Shown piece by piece: positions 33,748 to 48,268 of a stretch of 64,000 nucleotides of DNA; position 1 is the stretch's first letter, and every line of letters starts with the position of its first letter. This DNA is from Bog-793 sp963785415 (GTDB lineage: Bacteria > Actinomycetota > Acidimicrobiia > Acidimicrobiales > Bog-793): NCBI GenBank assembly GCA_963785415.1, contig CAWAVB010000001.1, forward strand, positions 62,001-126,000, read 5' to 3'. Under the pieces are notes generated by a model that saw only the letters and a list, made by a program, of their open reading frames with translations, made no database searches and was not told the origin of the DNA. The translations under genes and the position numbers were made by a program.

Positions 33748-34950
33748 GTGAAGACACGGGTGGTGCTCGCCTACTCCGGCGGACTCGACACGTCCGCCGC
33801 GGTGCACTGGCTCGGAGCCGAGCGCGGATACGAGGTCGTCGCCGTCGCCGTCGACGTCGGCCAGGGCGGGGATTTCGAGGCGATCCGGAGCCGCGCCCTC
33901 GGCGCCGGCGCGGTCGAGGCGGTCGTCGTCGACGCCCGCGCCGAGTTCGCCGCCGACTACGCGATGCCGGCCCTCCAGGCGAACGCCCTCTACGAGGGCC
34001 GCTACCCGCTCGTCTCGGCGCTCTCGCGCCCGGTCATCGTGTGGCACCTCGTCCAAGAGGCGCGCAAGCACGGGGCGACGGTCGTCGCCCACGGCTGCAC
34101 CGGGAAGGGCAACGACCAGGTCCGTTTCGAGGTCGGGACGCGGGCCCTCGCCCCCGAGCTCGAGATCGTCGCGCCGGCCCGCGAGTGGAAATGGACCCGC
34201 GAGCAGACAATCGAGTACACGGAGCGCTTCGGCATCCCCGTCGAGGCGACGCGGGAGAAGATCTACTCGATCGACGAGAACCTCTGGGGCCGCGCGATCG
34301 AGTGCGGGGCGATCGAGGACCCTTGGGTTTCGTCGGTCGAGGACATGTTCTCCCTCACGGTCCCGACAGCGACCGAACCGGTCGAGGTGACGGTCGGCTT
34401 CGAGTCGGGCGTGCCGGTGGCGCTGGACGGTAAGCCGACGCCACTCGTCGAGCTCATCGGCGAAATCGGCCGGATCGCCGGGGCCGCGGGGTTCGGGCGG
34501 ATCGACATGGTCGAGAACCGGCGCGTCGGCATCAAGAGCCGCGAGGTCTACGAGTGCCCCGCCTCGCTCGCCCTGATCTTCGCCCACGCCGACCTCGAGG
34601 GCCTGACGCTCGAGCGGGACCTTGCCCACGAGAAGGCGCGGATCGAGCCGCGTTTTTCGGAGCTCGTCTACGACGGGATGTGGTTCTCGCCGCTCCGCGA
34701 GGCGATCTCGGCGTTCGTCGCCTCGAGCCAGCGCCACGTGACGGGCGAGGTCCGGCTGGGCTTCAGCCCGGGAGGCGGTGTCGCCGTCGCCGGGCGGCGC
34801 AGCCCCGTCGGGCTCTACGACTACGGTCTGGCGACTTACGACGCCGCCGACGCCTTCCGCCACGAGGACGCCGAGGGCTACATCCGCCTCTATGGTCTCG
34901 GGATCAAGACCTGGGCGAGCCGACAGAACGTGGACGCCGGAAAGGACTGA
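33748..34950 (+). CDS. argG: Argininosuccinate synthase
   Basis: A 400-residue ATP-dependent ligase joining citrulline and aspartate. The N-terminal VVLAYSGGLDTSAAVHWL is the ATP pyrophosphatase loop; VAHGCTGKGNDQVRFE and YSIDENLWGRAIECG are also conserved. GTG start preceded by GGAGGAAGAGG. Confidence 0.94.
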   Translation: MKTRVVLAYSGGLDTSAAVHWLGAERGYEVVAVAVDVGQGGDFEAIRSRALGAGAVEAVVVDARAEFAADYAMPALQANALYEGRYPLVSALSRPVIVWHLVQEARKHGATVVAHGCTGKGNDQVRFEVGTRALAPELEIVAPAREWKWTREQTIEYTERFGIPVEATREKIYSIDENLWGRAIECGAIEDPWVSSVEDMFSLTVPTATEPVEVTVGFESGVPVALDGKPTPLVELIGEIGRIAGAAGFGRIDMVENRRVGIKSREVYECPASLALIFAHADLEGLTLERDLAHEKARIEPRFSELVYDGMWFSPLREAISAFVASSQRHVTGEVRLGFSPGGGVAVAGRRSPVGLYDYGLATYDAADAFRHEDAEGYIRLYGLGIKTWASRQNVDAGKD

Positions 34951-34952
34951 CC

Positions 34953-36350
34953 GTGACGCTCTGGTCGAAGCGGATGAGGACGCCGCCCGCCAAGGCGATG
35001 ATGGAGTTCACCGAGAGCCTCTCGTTCGACCGGCTGCTGTGGCGGGACGACCTCGACGGCTCGATCGCCCATGTCCGCGGGCTCGAGCACACGGGCGTCC
35101 TCGACGAGGCGGACGCGGCGAAGCTCATCGCCGCGCTCGGTCAGGTCGGCGAGGAGTTTTCGGCTGGGCGCTTCGAGTTCGCCGACGGGGACGAGGACAT
35201 CCACACGGCGATCGAGCGGCGCGTCACCGAGATCGCCGGCGACGCCGGTGCCAAGCTCCACACGGCGCGCAGCCGCAACGACCAGGTGGCGACGGCCCTG
35301 CGCCTCTACGTGCGCCGCCGCATCGGTGAGGTCGCCGGTCTCGTGCTCGACCTCGGCGACACGCTGCGCGACCGCGCGGCCCGCGCCGACGGGATCACCC
35401 TGCCGGGGTACACCCATCTCCAGCGGGCCCAGCCCGTCGCGCTCTCGAACCAACTGCTCGCCCACGGCTGGGCACTCGCCCGCGATGTCGACCGCCTGTT
35501 CGACACGCGCCGCCGGACGGACGTCTCGCCCCTCGGGGCGGGAGCGCTCACCGGGTCGTCGCTGCTCCTAGACCCCGGCTGGGTGGCCGGCGAGCTCGGC
35601 TTCGCCGGCCGTTTCGAGAACTCGCTCGACGCCGTGGCCGACCGCGACTTCGTCGCCGAGACGCTGTTCGACCTCGCCCTGGTGGGCGTCCACCTCTCCC
35701 GTCTCGGCGAGGAGGTCGTCGTCTTCTCGACGGCCGAGTTCGGCTACTACCACCTCGACGACGCCTGGTCGACCGGGAGCTCGATGTTGCCGCAGAAGAA
35801 GAACCCGGACATCGCCGAGCTCGCCCGCGGCAAGACCGGCCGGCTGATCGGCCACCTCGCGGGCTTCCTCGCCACACTGAAGGGCCTGCCATTCGCCTAC
35901 AACCGGGACCTCCAGGAGGACAAGGAGCCGCTCTTCGACGCTTTCGACCAGGTCTCCAGGGCCCTTGTCGCCATGCGCGGGCTCGTTGAGACGGTCCGGT
36001 TCGACGAGGAGGCGATGAAGAAGGCCGTCGCCGACCCGGCGCTCTACGCCGTCGACCTCGCCGAGTGGCTCGTCGAGCGCGGGATGCCGTTCCGGCGGGC
36101 CCACGGGCTTGTCGGGGACCTCGTCCGGCGCTCCGTCGAGGAGTCGAAGCCCCTCGCCGAGCTCGTCGTGGCCGAGCCGGCCCTCGGGCGCAACGCGGTG
36201 CCGGTCGTCCAGCCCGACCTGGGGGCGACGACCAAGCCGAAGTCCGGTCCCGCCGGGCGCGGCGACGTCGCCGGTCAACTCGAGCGCTTCGCCGGGCGGC
36301 TCCGCGCCGACCGGGCGCGCCTCGGGGAGATCGGCCACCCCGCCCGCTAA
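34953..36350 (+). CDS. argH: Argininosuccinate lyase
   Basis: A 465-residue fumarase-superfamily lyase, final step of arginine synthesis. DEDIHTAIERRV, KLHTARSRNDQVAT, GYTHLQRAQPV and the signature GSSMLPQKKNPDIAEL are all present. GTG at 34953 lies 2 nt after the argG stop. Confidence 0.94.
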   Translation: MTLWSKRMRTPPAKAMMEFTESLSFDRLLWRDDLDGSIAHVRGLEHTGVLDEADAAKLIAALGQVGEEFSAGRFEFADGDEDIHTAIERRVTEIAGDAGAKLHTARSRNDQVATALRLYVRRRIGEVAGLVLDLGDTLRDRAARADGITLPGYTHLQRAQPVALSNQLLAHGWALARDVDRLFDTRRRTDVSPLGAGALTGSSLLLDPGWVAGELGFAGRFENSLDAVADRDFVAETLFDLALVGVHLSRLGEEVVVFSTAEFGYYHLDDAWSTGSSMLPQKKNPDIAELARGKTGRLIGHLAGFLATLKGLPFAYNRDLQEDKEPLFDAFDQVSRALVAMRGLVETVRFDEEAMKKAVADPALYAVDLAEWLVERGMPFRRAHGLVGDLVRRSVEESKPLAELVVAEPALGRNAVPVVQPDLGATTKPKSGPAGRGDVAGQLERFAGRLRADRARLGEIGHPAR

Positions 36351-36965
36351 GTGGCCGGGACGGGGCGGCTGACGAGGGAGTTCTTCGCGCGCGACTCGCT
36401 CGAGGTCGCGCCTGAGCTTCTCAACCTGATCCTCGTCGGGCGGGGTGCCGCCGGCCGGATCGTCGAGGCCGAGGCCTACGGGGGAGAGCTCGACGCCGCG
36501 AGCCACGCCCACCGGGGCGAGACGCGCCGCAACGCGACGATGTTCGGCCCGCCCGGGCACCTCTACGTGTACTTTACCTACGGGATGCACCACTGCGCCA
36601 ACGTCGTCTGCGGCGAGACGGGCGTCGCCCGGGCGGTCCTCATCCGGGCGCTCGCCCCGGTCTCGGGTTTCGATGTCATGCGGAGCCGCCGTGGCGGGGG
36701 ACTCGCCGACACCGAGCTCTGCTCGGGGCCGGCGAAGCTCTGCCAGGCCCTCGGAATCGACATTGCCGACGACGGCGCCGACCTCGTTGCCGGGGATACG
36801 GTGCTCGCCCTCGTCGACGACGGGACCCCGGCCCCGACCGGCGTCTTTAGCGGGCGGCGGGTCGGGCTGTCCGCGCGGGTCGGCGCGGCGGCGCTCTACC
36901 CGTGGCGGTTCGCCGTCCCGGGCGACCCCAACCTGTCGCGCCGCACGCCCCCCGGTGCCGGCTAG
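36351..36965 (+). CDS. mpg: 3-methyladenine DNA glycosylase (AAG/MPG family)
   Basis: A 204-residue glycosylase that removes alkylated purines. RIVEAEAYGGELDAASHA contains the catalytic Glu; MFGPPGHLYVYFTYGMHHCANVV and CSGPAKLCQALGI are family motifs. GTG directly follows the argH stop codon, so it is probably transcribed with the arg genes. Confidence 0.9.
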   Translation: MAGTGRLTREFFARDSLEVAPELLNLILVGRGAAGRIVEAEAYGGELDAASHAHRGETRRNATMFGPPGHLYVYFTYGMHHCANVVCGETGVARAVLIRALAPVSGFDVMRSRRGGGLADTELCSGPAKLCQALGIDIADDGADLVAGDTVLALVDDGTPAPTGVFSGRRVGLSARVGAAALYPWRFAVPGDPNLSRRTPPGAG

Positions 36966-37054
36966 CTCGCCGCCATCCCGCTCACACCTCGGTCGCCGAG
37001 TCGCGGCCGACACGTCCCATCGTCCGCGGATTGTCGGGCGTGCCGTGCCGGCGG

Positions 37055-37351
37055 TCAGAGATCGACGAGCGGCTCGTAGTGCTCGTAGACCGGGAGATGG
37101 TCGTAGAAGTGGTGCAGGCGCCGCCGGTACTCCTCGTAGCTCGCCGATCCCCTGAATCCCTCGGTGTGGTCCTCCAATCGGTCCCACTCGACGAGCAGGA
37201 GGTAACGAGACGGAACCTCGATGCACCGCGCAAGCCGTCGTGAGCCGAAGCCCGCCGAGGAACTGATGATCGGCTTGGCCGCACCGAACGCCTCCTCGAA
37301 GCGCTGTCCCTCACCGTGAGCCACATCGATAACCGCGTGTTCCAGAATCAT
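37055..37351 (-). CDS. ABM-like ferredoxin-fold protein
   Basis: A 98-residue protein resembling the antibiotic biosynthesis monooxygenase-like fold: MILEHAVIDVAHGEGQRFEEAF, a VPSRYLLLVEWDRLEDHTEGFR strand-helix unit, and a C-terminal HFYDHLPVYEHYEPL. Such proteins are small dimers acting as heme oxygenases, monooxygenases or stress proteins. Start ATG 37351; the frame runs further upstream without conserved sequence. Confidence 0.75.
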   Translation of the reverse strand: MILEHAVIDVAHGEGQRFEEAFGAAKPIISSSAGFGSRRLARCIEVPSRYLLLVEWDRLEDHTEGFRGSASYEEYRRRLHHFYDHLPVYEHYEPLVDL

Positions 37352-37607
37352 GGAGTCATTGTGTCGCGAGACCGGACCCTCGGCGGTTGGACCCGCAGCG
37401 AGCGAAGTCGTGCGTCGGCGCTTCCCTGACCGTCGGCATCGCGGATCCGCTCCGACGACTGGCGCGACGAGGCTTTGCCGGAAAGCCTTCGCTGTGGCGA
37501 TCGGGGAGTGTCGCATGGCGTAGGCAAGGCGCATCACGCCCATCGCCTCACGCAATCTTTTGCCGCGAGCGTCGCTGACCCGTCGTGATCTCTACGGCCG
37601 CCGGACC
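37352..37607. other. Intergenic region, no gene seen
   Basis: About 256 nt between two minus-strand genes. An open frame extends through much of it but codon usage and content look non-coding. No tRNA or clear promoter found. Confidence 0.35.
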
Positions 37608-38369
37608 TCAGACGCGGCTCGGTTCGCCGCGGTCCTCGTTGGGCTGATCGCGTCGCCAGTAGGCCTTCGAGGTGACATCGCCCGCTTCGGCGCCAGCCGC
37701 GATGAGAAGGTCGACGGTGTGCAAGACGAGATGTCGCTCACCATTGACGTACGCGGCGGTGCCGCGCACCGGGCCAAGTCCTTCGATTGCCTCCGCAATC
37801 TCGGCGTCCGTGACCCACAGGAGTCGCGTATCGGCCGCGCTGACCGGTCCTGGCCGCGACCCGGGACCATGCCGGGAGACAAGGATCGCCGTTGCCTCGG
37901 CAGCGGGCGGCAGAGCCTCGAGCATCGCGAACGCGAACGGCATGGCGGAGTCATCCGCGACGAAAAGGTACGGTCGCGTCCCGGACCGAAGGGTGATCAC
38001 CCCCCGGGGACCGATGGCTTCCAGCCGACTTCCGATGTCGGCCTTGGCGGCCCACCGGGTGGCCACGCCAGCGCGGCGGTGGATCTCGAATTCGAGGTCC
38101 ACCGTGCCCGCCGTGGGGTCGGCGCGGCGGATCGTGTAGCGCCGGCGCAGCGTGCGGCCGCCTTCCGGGAAGCCGATCATCAGGTCCTGTCCGGCCCTGA
38201 ACTCGAATCCGACGAGATCGGACGACGCGACGGTGAGGGATCGCACGTGGGAGGCCGGGTTCTCGGCGCGCACGACCTCGAGGTCGAGGAGAAACGCGTC
38301 GGTGTACCTGCCGCCGAAGAGACTGGCAGGAACGGGTCGGCGGGTCGGCGAGAGCTCGTTGGTAGGCAT
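37608..38369 (-). CDS. Siderophore-interacting-type FAD-binding protein
   Basis: A 253-residue flavoprotein of the siderophore-interacting/ferric-chelate reductase family: VRSLTVASSDLVGFEFRAGQDLMI, RTLRRRYTIRRAD (FAD-binding RxYT motif), VDLEFEIHRRAGVATRWAA and YLFVADDSAMPFAFAMLEALP, ending with SKAYWRRDQPNEDRGE, close to the conserved C-terminal YW motif. It may release iron from ferric siderophores using NAD(P)H. No siderophore genes are nearby. The ATG at 38369 lacks a strong ribosome site. Confidence 0.8.
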   Translation of the reverse strand: MPTNELSPTRRPVPASLFGGRYTDAFLLDLEVVRAENPASHVRSLTVASSDLVGFEFRAGQDLMIGFPEGGRTLRRRYTIRRADPTAGTVDLEFEIHRRAGVATRWAAKADIGSRLEAIGPRGVITLRSGTRPYLFVADDSAMPFAFAMLEALPPAAEATAILVSRHGPGSRPGPVSAADTRLLWVTDAEIAEAIEGLGPVRGTAAYVNGERHLVLHTVDLLIAAGAEAGDVTSKAYWRRDQPNEDRGEPSRV

Positions 38370-38497
38370 GCAAGACCCAGCGGGAGGGAACGGCCGGCCC
38401 CGGTTGGCCGGCGTGCTGCGTTCCTGGCGAGGATAACGGCGCGCCACCTGGCCGGGCCCACGGTGCCCGGAGGGCACAGGAGGGGTGAGGACGGCCC

Positions 38498-39733
38498 CTA
38501 TCCCTTCTTTGGAGGCGGCGATCCCGGTAGTCCGAGGACGCGTACAGGGACGTACCGGCCGGCCACCGAACCGTCGCCGAGTTGTCCCAGCGTGTTGGCG
38601 CCCCACGACCACAGGCTCCCGTCCCGCTCCAGGGCGAAGGCCATGTCCCCCCCTCCGACGACCTGGACGATGTCGGCGAGACCCTTCACCTGCACCGGGA
38701 GGCTTCGATCCGAGCTGCTCCCGTTGCCGAGCTGGCCGTAGTCGCCTCGGCCCCACGCCCGCACCGTCCCGTTCTTCAAAAGGGCGTAGGCCGAGCACGA
38801 GCCCGCCGCGATCGCGACGACATGGTCGAGACCCTTCACTCGGACTGGTCTTCCCTGGTCGAGGGCCCGGACACCGTCACCAAGCTCGCCGAACTCGTCG
38901 TCCCCCCACGCCCACACGGTCCCGTCGCGGCGCAGTGCGTAACCGGAATCCCCTCCGGCGGCGATTGCCACGATCCCCGTGAGGCCAGGGATCTGGTGGG
39001 GGACGTTCGAGGCCCGGCAGGCCTCAGGGCGACCGGCCAGCGTCGGACCGCATCCTGAGCCCCCGAGCTGTCTGAGGCTGTTGTCGCCCCAGACCCAGAC
39101 GGTCCCGTCTCGGAGGAGCGCGTAGCCGTCAGATGTGCCGGCTCTCACGGCGACGACGCCGGTCAGGTGCGCGAGCTCCCTCGGAACCGTGGAGACGGCT
39201 GCGGCTGAACCCGTGCCGAGCTGTCCGAAGCTGTTGTCGCCCCACGACCAAGCCGCGCCGTCGTCGCGGATCGCGTACACGTCGAAAGCCCCTGTCGCGA
39301 CGTTCCTGACGTCGGACAGATCCGGTACCAGGGAGGGAGTCTGTCGGGCCGTGAACAGCAGGTTGGCGAGCTCACCCTGGCTGTCGCTTCCCCAGGCCCA
39401 CAGCCTGCCGTTCTTTCGCAGGGCGAAGGCGCTGTTCCCGCTGCCTGCGACGACGGACACTCCGGAAAGGCCTTTCACCTCGACCGGGACGGTGCGGGAG
39501 GTCCAGGGCCCGGTGTCGCCGATCTGGCCCTCCAGGTCGTCACCCCACGCCCACACGCGACCGTCGGACAGAACCGCGTAGCCGGAGTACGCACCCGCGG
39601 CGACGCTCACGATCGCAAGGGCTTGGCCCTTCGTCGCGGGGCCGGGGCCTTCCGCGGACCCCCGCCCGGGACCTGTGCCGGACACCGTCAGCACCCCGGC
39701 GAGCAGCAGGCCACAGAGCGCGACGAATCGCAC
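38498..39733 (-). CDS. Exported RCC1-repeat (beta-propeller) protein
   Basis: A 411-residue protein with a signal peptide (residues 1-20, FVALCGLLLAGVLTV) and seven tandem RCC1 units of about 50 residues, each with a (Y/F)AL..DG.VWAWG-N5-GQLG core, enough for one closed seven-bladed propeller. The fourth unit carries an insertion with three cysteines. In bacteria such proteins are usually extracellular and of unknown function. The start is GTG, 6 nt after a TAGTGT box. Confidence 0.82.
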   Translation of the reverse strand: MRFVALCGLLLAGVLTVSGTGPGRGSAEGPGPATKGQALAIVSVAAGAYSGYAVLSDGRVWAWGDDLEGQIGDTGPWTSRTVPVEVKGLSGVSVVAGSGNSAFALRKNGRLWAWGSDSQGELANLLFTARQTPSLVPDLSDVRNVATGAFDVYAIRDDGAAWSWGDNSFGQLGTGSAAAVSTVPRELAHLTGVVAVRAGTSDGYALLRDGTVWVWGDNSLRQLGGSGCGPTLAGRPEACRASNVPHQIPGLTGIVAIAAGGDSGYALRRDGTVWAWGDDEFGELGDGVRALDQGRPVRVKGLDHVVAIAAGSCSAYALLKNGTVRAWGRGDYGQLGNGSSSDRSLPVQVKGLADIVQVVGGGDMAFALERDGSLWSWGANTLGQLGDGSVAGRYVPVRVLGLPGSPPPKKG

Positions 39734-39739
39734 GTGGCG

Positions 39740-39745
39740 ACACTA
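39740..39745 (-). promoter_or_regulatory. Candidate -10 box for the RCC1 gene (leaderless)
   Basis: TAGTGT on the minus strand, 6 nt before the GTG start at 39733; no Shine-Dalgarno between. Confidence 0.35.
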
Positions 39746-39908
39746 CCTTTCCCGGAAGCGCGGACGACTACGGAGAGAACGCCCCGGCCGGGCGGCGCGT
39801 CCGCCGCGCCGGTGGCCCGCCGACACACTCGAGATGCCGGCCGCGAGGGCAACCCGGCGGACGGGGCAGCGGGTCACCACGGACACGTGACATCTCCGCG
39901 TTGGTTGA

Positions 39909-39936
39909 TTGACACTCCGGCGTTGGGTGGTAAGGT
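39909..39936 (+). promoter_or_regulatory. Probable rRNA operon promoter
   Basis: TTGACA at 39909-39914, a 16-nt spacer, then TAAGGT at 39931-39936. The -35 is a perfect consensus hexamer. It stands about 350 nt upstream of mature 16S, the usual distance for an rrn leader. Confidence 0.6.
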
Positions 39937-40288
39937 GACCCGCAGCTCGGAAATGGGTTTCGACGCCGAGCAGTGCCCTCAGGCGGGTTTCCGCCGGTCG
40001 GCCGCGCTGTAGACCCCTGGTTCGCAAGGATCGGTGCGGTCTGCAGAACGCCCGGGTACCTCCTTCCGGAAGGAAGTGTGCCCCGTCGCCGCTCTTTGAG
40101 AACGGAATAGGAACAGCCAAAAGCCAGTGCGGGTGGCCGCGCGTGCCCTTCGGGGTCCGCGGTCACTAAGTCAATAAGCACTGAACACGGACAACGTCCG
40201 TTTTGGTGCCAGTCGGTGAGAGGGCGTCCGAAGCCCTCGAGCCGGCTCTCCAGATCGAAATGCCGGCCCTATAGGCCGGTGTGAGATC
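39937..40288 (+). other. rRNA operon leader with boxA-like element
   Basis: Transcribed leader before 16S. It contains GCTCTTTGAGAAC (40091-40103), which resembles the antitermination boxA of actinobacterial rrn leaders, and near the end a stem-forming segment (ATGCCGGCCCTATAGGCCGG, about 40260-40279) likely part of the processing stem. No protein gene is seen. Confidence 0.5.
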
Positions 40289-45497
<5,209 letters not shown>

Positions 45498-45597
45498 TCG
45501 CTCGTGCTCGCTATGGAAGGCTCAAAGGGACCGCGGTCACGTGTTCCTTGGAGCGGGTCGGATTCACCGATACCCGGACCGCTTGCGAGCTCAGGTT

Positions 45598-45714
<117 letters not shown>

Positions 45715-45728
45715 TTGATCTCAGATGG

Positions 45729-45765
45729 GGCCCCCGGTCATGCCGAACGGCATGGTCCGGGGGCC
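45729..45765 (+). terminator. rRNA operon terminator hairpin
   Basis: A long inverted repeat just after 5S: GGCCCCCGG and CATGCCG on the left pair with CGGCATG and CCGGGGGCC on the right, around an AA loop, followed by TTGTC. The T run is short, as often in high-GC actinobacteria. Confidence 0.7.
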
Positions 45766-45781
45766 TTGTCGCGTCAGCGCT

Positions 45782-46090
45782 TCACCGGGCGGCGAGGACC
45801 GCCGTCCGCTGCTCGGCCGAAAGCGGCTTGACGGCCTCGGGAGCGTGACGCCGGAGGCGCGTCCGGCGCGGGGGAGCAACCATTCGAAGACCATCCCGGG
45901 GCGCTTCCGGGCCGTTGCCGCAAGACCCAGCCGATCGCCTTGCGGAGGAAGAACTCCTTGTCGTCGAGCATGGAGTCCGCGTACCGGGAGAGGCGCTCGA
46001 AAACGCCGGCACCCTGCCGCAGCCCGAGGAGTGCCGATCGGCACAGAGGGTTGACCTTGGGCGCGATTGGACAGCGCCGATCCGTGGTTA
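45782..46090 (-). pseudogene. Remnant of an AlkD-type DNA alkylation repair gene
   Basis: Three reading frames together give the C-terminal part of an AlkD-like HEAT-repeat glycosylase. One frame reads CRSALLGLRQ..LDDKEFFLRKAIGWVLRQ, matching the family's EFFIRKAIGWALR core; the next frame continues RKRPGMVFEWLL, and the third ends EAVKPLSAEQRTAVLAAR before a stop at 45782. At least two frameshifts are needed, and no N-terminal half is visible upstream, where the trpE start intervenes. It is a decayed gene wedged between the rRNA operon and trpE. Confidence 0.6.
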
Positions 46091-46166
46091 GTAGCTTGCT
46101 CGCCCATGTCGGATCTGACGCACGCCTCCGCACAGCAGTACGCCGGGCGCAACGTGCCTCGCGAGG

Positions 46167-47687
46167 GTGCGTCGGTGGCGAGGTGTCTTTGGCAAGCCTG
46201 AGCTGAGCCTCGTTCCCGACCGCGAATCGTTCGGTCGGGGGGCACAACCTCAGAGCGGCGCGGACGCCACAATCGTCAGAGGGGTCTTTTCCGCGCGCGG
46301 CCTCACGCCCGTCGCCGCGTTCTGCGCCCTGCGGCACCGCCCGGGCGCGGCGTTCCTGTTTGAGTCGGTCGCGCACGACGAAGAACGCGATCGGTGGACG
46401 TTCCTCGGTTGTGGAGGGGTCCCCGTCGTGGAGTGGTCCTTTGGCGACGGTGCCGGCGATCCCTACGACGCGTTGCGCCGGGAGCTCGTCTGGCGGGACG
46501 GATCCGATTTCGCCGACGCACCGCCTTTCGTGAGCGGGCTCGTCGGTTTCCTTTCCTACGAGACGGCGCACCTCATCGAGCCGCGGGTCCCGGTGGGCAC
46601 CTCGCCGGAGGCGTTCCCCGACGCCCTCTTCGTCCGGTGCGCGGCGATCGTCGCCTTCGACCACCGGCTCGATCTCGTCCACGTGATCGTCGAGGCGGGC
46701 ACCACTCCGGGAGGCGACCCGGACGCCGCCTACACCGGGGCGGTACGGGAGATCCACGCGATCGTCGACGAGATTCGAGCTGCCGAGGAGGACGGGGAAC
46801 GAGAAGACCGGCAGGCGGCGGGGCCGACCTTCGTGGCGGTCGAGCCCGAACGCCCCGCCGCCGAGTACGAGCACGCCGTCGCCCGTGCGAAGGAGTACAT
46901 CGAGGCGGGCGATTGCCAGCAGGTCGTCATCTCCCAGCGCTTCATCGCGCGCCTCGAGATCGACCCGTTCGCGATCTACCGGGAGCTCCGCCTCCTGAAC
47001 CCGTCGCCGTATCTCTTCTATTTCGAATACGACGGAAGGGCTCTCGTCGGCAGTTCCCCGGAGGCGCTGGCGCGGATCCGAGACCGCGAGCTCGTCGTGC
47101 GTCCGATCGCCGGCACACGGCCCCGGGGACGTCATCTCGCTGAGGACGGTCAGCTCATCGAGGAGCTGCTCGCAGATCCGAAGGAGAACGCCGAGCACGT
47201 CATGCTCGTCGACCTCGCCCGCAACGACGTCGGGCGTGTCGCCGAGGTCGGCACCGTGCGCGTCGACCTGTTCCGCACCGTCGAGAAGTACTCGCACGTC
47301 ATGCACATGGTCTCGCAGGTTCGCGGGCGGCTCTCGGAGGGTGTCGGCACGATCGACGCGCTGCGGGCCGTCTTCCCGGCAGGGACGGTGACGGGGGCGC
47401 CGAAGGTGCGCGCGATGGAGATCATCGCCGAGCTCGAAGGGCGCGGCCGTGGTCCGTACGCGGGCTGTGTTGGTTACCTCGGCGACGACGGCAACATGGA
47501 CATGGCGATCGTCATCCGGACGCTCCTCTGTTCGGCCGGCTCGCTTGCCGTCCAGGCCGGCGCCGGGATCGTCTACAACTCCGATCCCGCGACCGAACAG
47601 GCCGAGACGGTGCACAAGGCGAACGCGCTCCTCGCCGCCGTGCTCGGGGCGCAGCATCGCGCGGCGGGAACCGGAGCGGCGCGATGA
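46167..47687 (+). CDS. trpE: Anthranilate synthase component I
   Basis: A 506-residue chorismate-utilising enzyme. FLFESVAHDEERDRWTFLG is the tryptophan-binding region, so feedback inhibition is expected. The catalytic half has RPIAGTRPRGRH, ELLADPKENAEHVMLVDLARNDVGRV, KYSHVMHMVS and GAPKVRAMEII. The GTG at 46167 is the most upstream plausible start; the first 30 residues are poorly conserved, so it may lie further in. No leader peptide or attenuator was found upstream. It overlaps trpG (ATGA). Confidence 0.92.
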   Translation: MRRWRGVFGKPELSLVPDRESFGRGAQPQSGADATIVRGVFSARGLTPVAAFCALRHRPGAAFLFESVAHDEERDRWTFLGCGGVPVVEWSFGDGAGDPYDALRRELVWRDGSDFADAPPFVSGLVGFLSYETAHLIEPRVPVGTSPEAFPDALFVRCAAIVAFDHRLDLVHVIVEAGTTPGGDPDAAYTGAVREIHAIVDEIRAAEEDGEREDRQAAGPTFVAVEPERPAAEYEHAVARAKEYIEAGDCQQVVISQRFIARLEIDPFAIYRELRLLNPSPYLFYFEYDGRALVGSSPEALARIRDRELVVRPIAGTRPRGRHLAEDGQLIEELLADPKENAEHVMLVDLARNDVGRVAEVGTVRVDLFRTVEKYSHVMHMVSQVRGRLSEGVGTIDALRAVFPAGTVTGAPKVRAMEIIAELEGRGRGPYAGCVGYLGDDGNMDMAIVIRTLLCSAGSLAVQAGAGIVYNSDPATEQAETVHKANALLAAVLGAQHRAAGTGAAR

Positions 47688-48268
47688 GCACCGTCCTCGT
47701 CATCGACAACTACGACTCGTTCACGTACAACCTCGTGCAGTACCTGGGAGAGCTCGGTGCCTCGGTCGTCGTGCACCGCAACGACGCGATCGGGATCGCG
47801 GCAGTCGAGCGCCTCGGTGTCGACGGCATCGTCATCTCACCAGGACCGTGCACCCCCGAGTCCGCCGGGATCAGTGTCGAGCTCGTCCGCCGGTTCGCCG
47901 GAACCGTGCCGATGCTCGGGGTGTGCCTCGGCCATCAAGCGATCGGAGCCGCCTTCGGCGCGCGTGTGGTGCGCAACCACCGCATCCTCCACGGCAAGAC
48001 GAGCGAGATTCACCATTCCTCCACCGGCGTCTTGTCGGAGCTGCCGAACCCGTTCGTCGCCGGTCGGTACCACTCACTCGTCATCGATGCCTCGTCGCTG
48101 CCCGACGAGCTCGACGTCACCGCCTGGACGGATCAAGGGGAGATCATGGGCATCAAACATCGGGAACACGACATCACGGGCGTCCAGTTCCATCCGGAAT
48201 CGGTGCTCACGCCCGACGGCAAGCACCTGCTCGGCAATTGGCTCGGAAACGTGGGGGGAAAGCAATGA
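47684..48268 (+). CDS. trpG: Anthranilate synthase component II (glutaminase)
   Basis: A 194-residue class I amidotransferase. IDNYDSFTYNLVQYL, nucleophile Cys in LGVCLGHQAIGAAFG and the His/Glu in GVQFHPESVLTPDG. It could also serve para-aminobenzoate synthase. ATGA overlaps on both sides. Confidence 0.93.
   Translation: MSTVLVIDNYDSFTYNLVQYLGELGASVVVHRNDAIGIAAVERLGVDGIVISPGPCTPESAGISVELVRRFAGTVPMLGVCLGHQAIGAAFGARVVRNHRILHGKTSEIHHSSTGVLSELPNPFVAGRYHSLVIDASSLPDELDVTAWTDQGEIMGIKHREHDITGVQFHPESVLTPDGKHLLGNWLGNVGGKQ

Noticed and set aside
37352..37555. N-terminal extension of the ABM-like protein
   Set aside because: The frame is open but the conserved fold begins at the ATG at 37351, and the upstream codons look non-coding.
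46090..46166. Trp attenuator or leader peptide upstream of trpE
   Set aside because: No short Trp-rich frame with a following terminator/antiterminator pair was seen; the area is occupied by the AlkD remnant.
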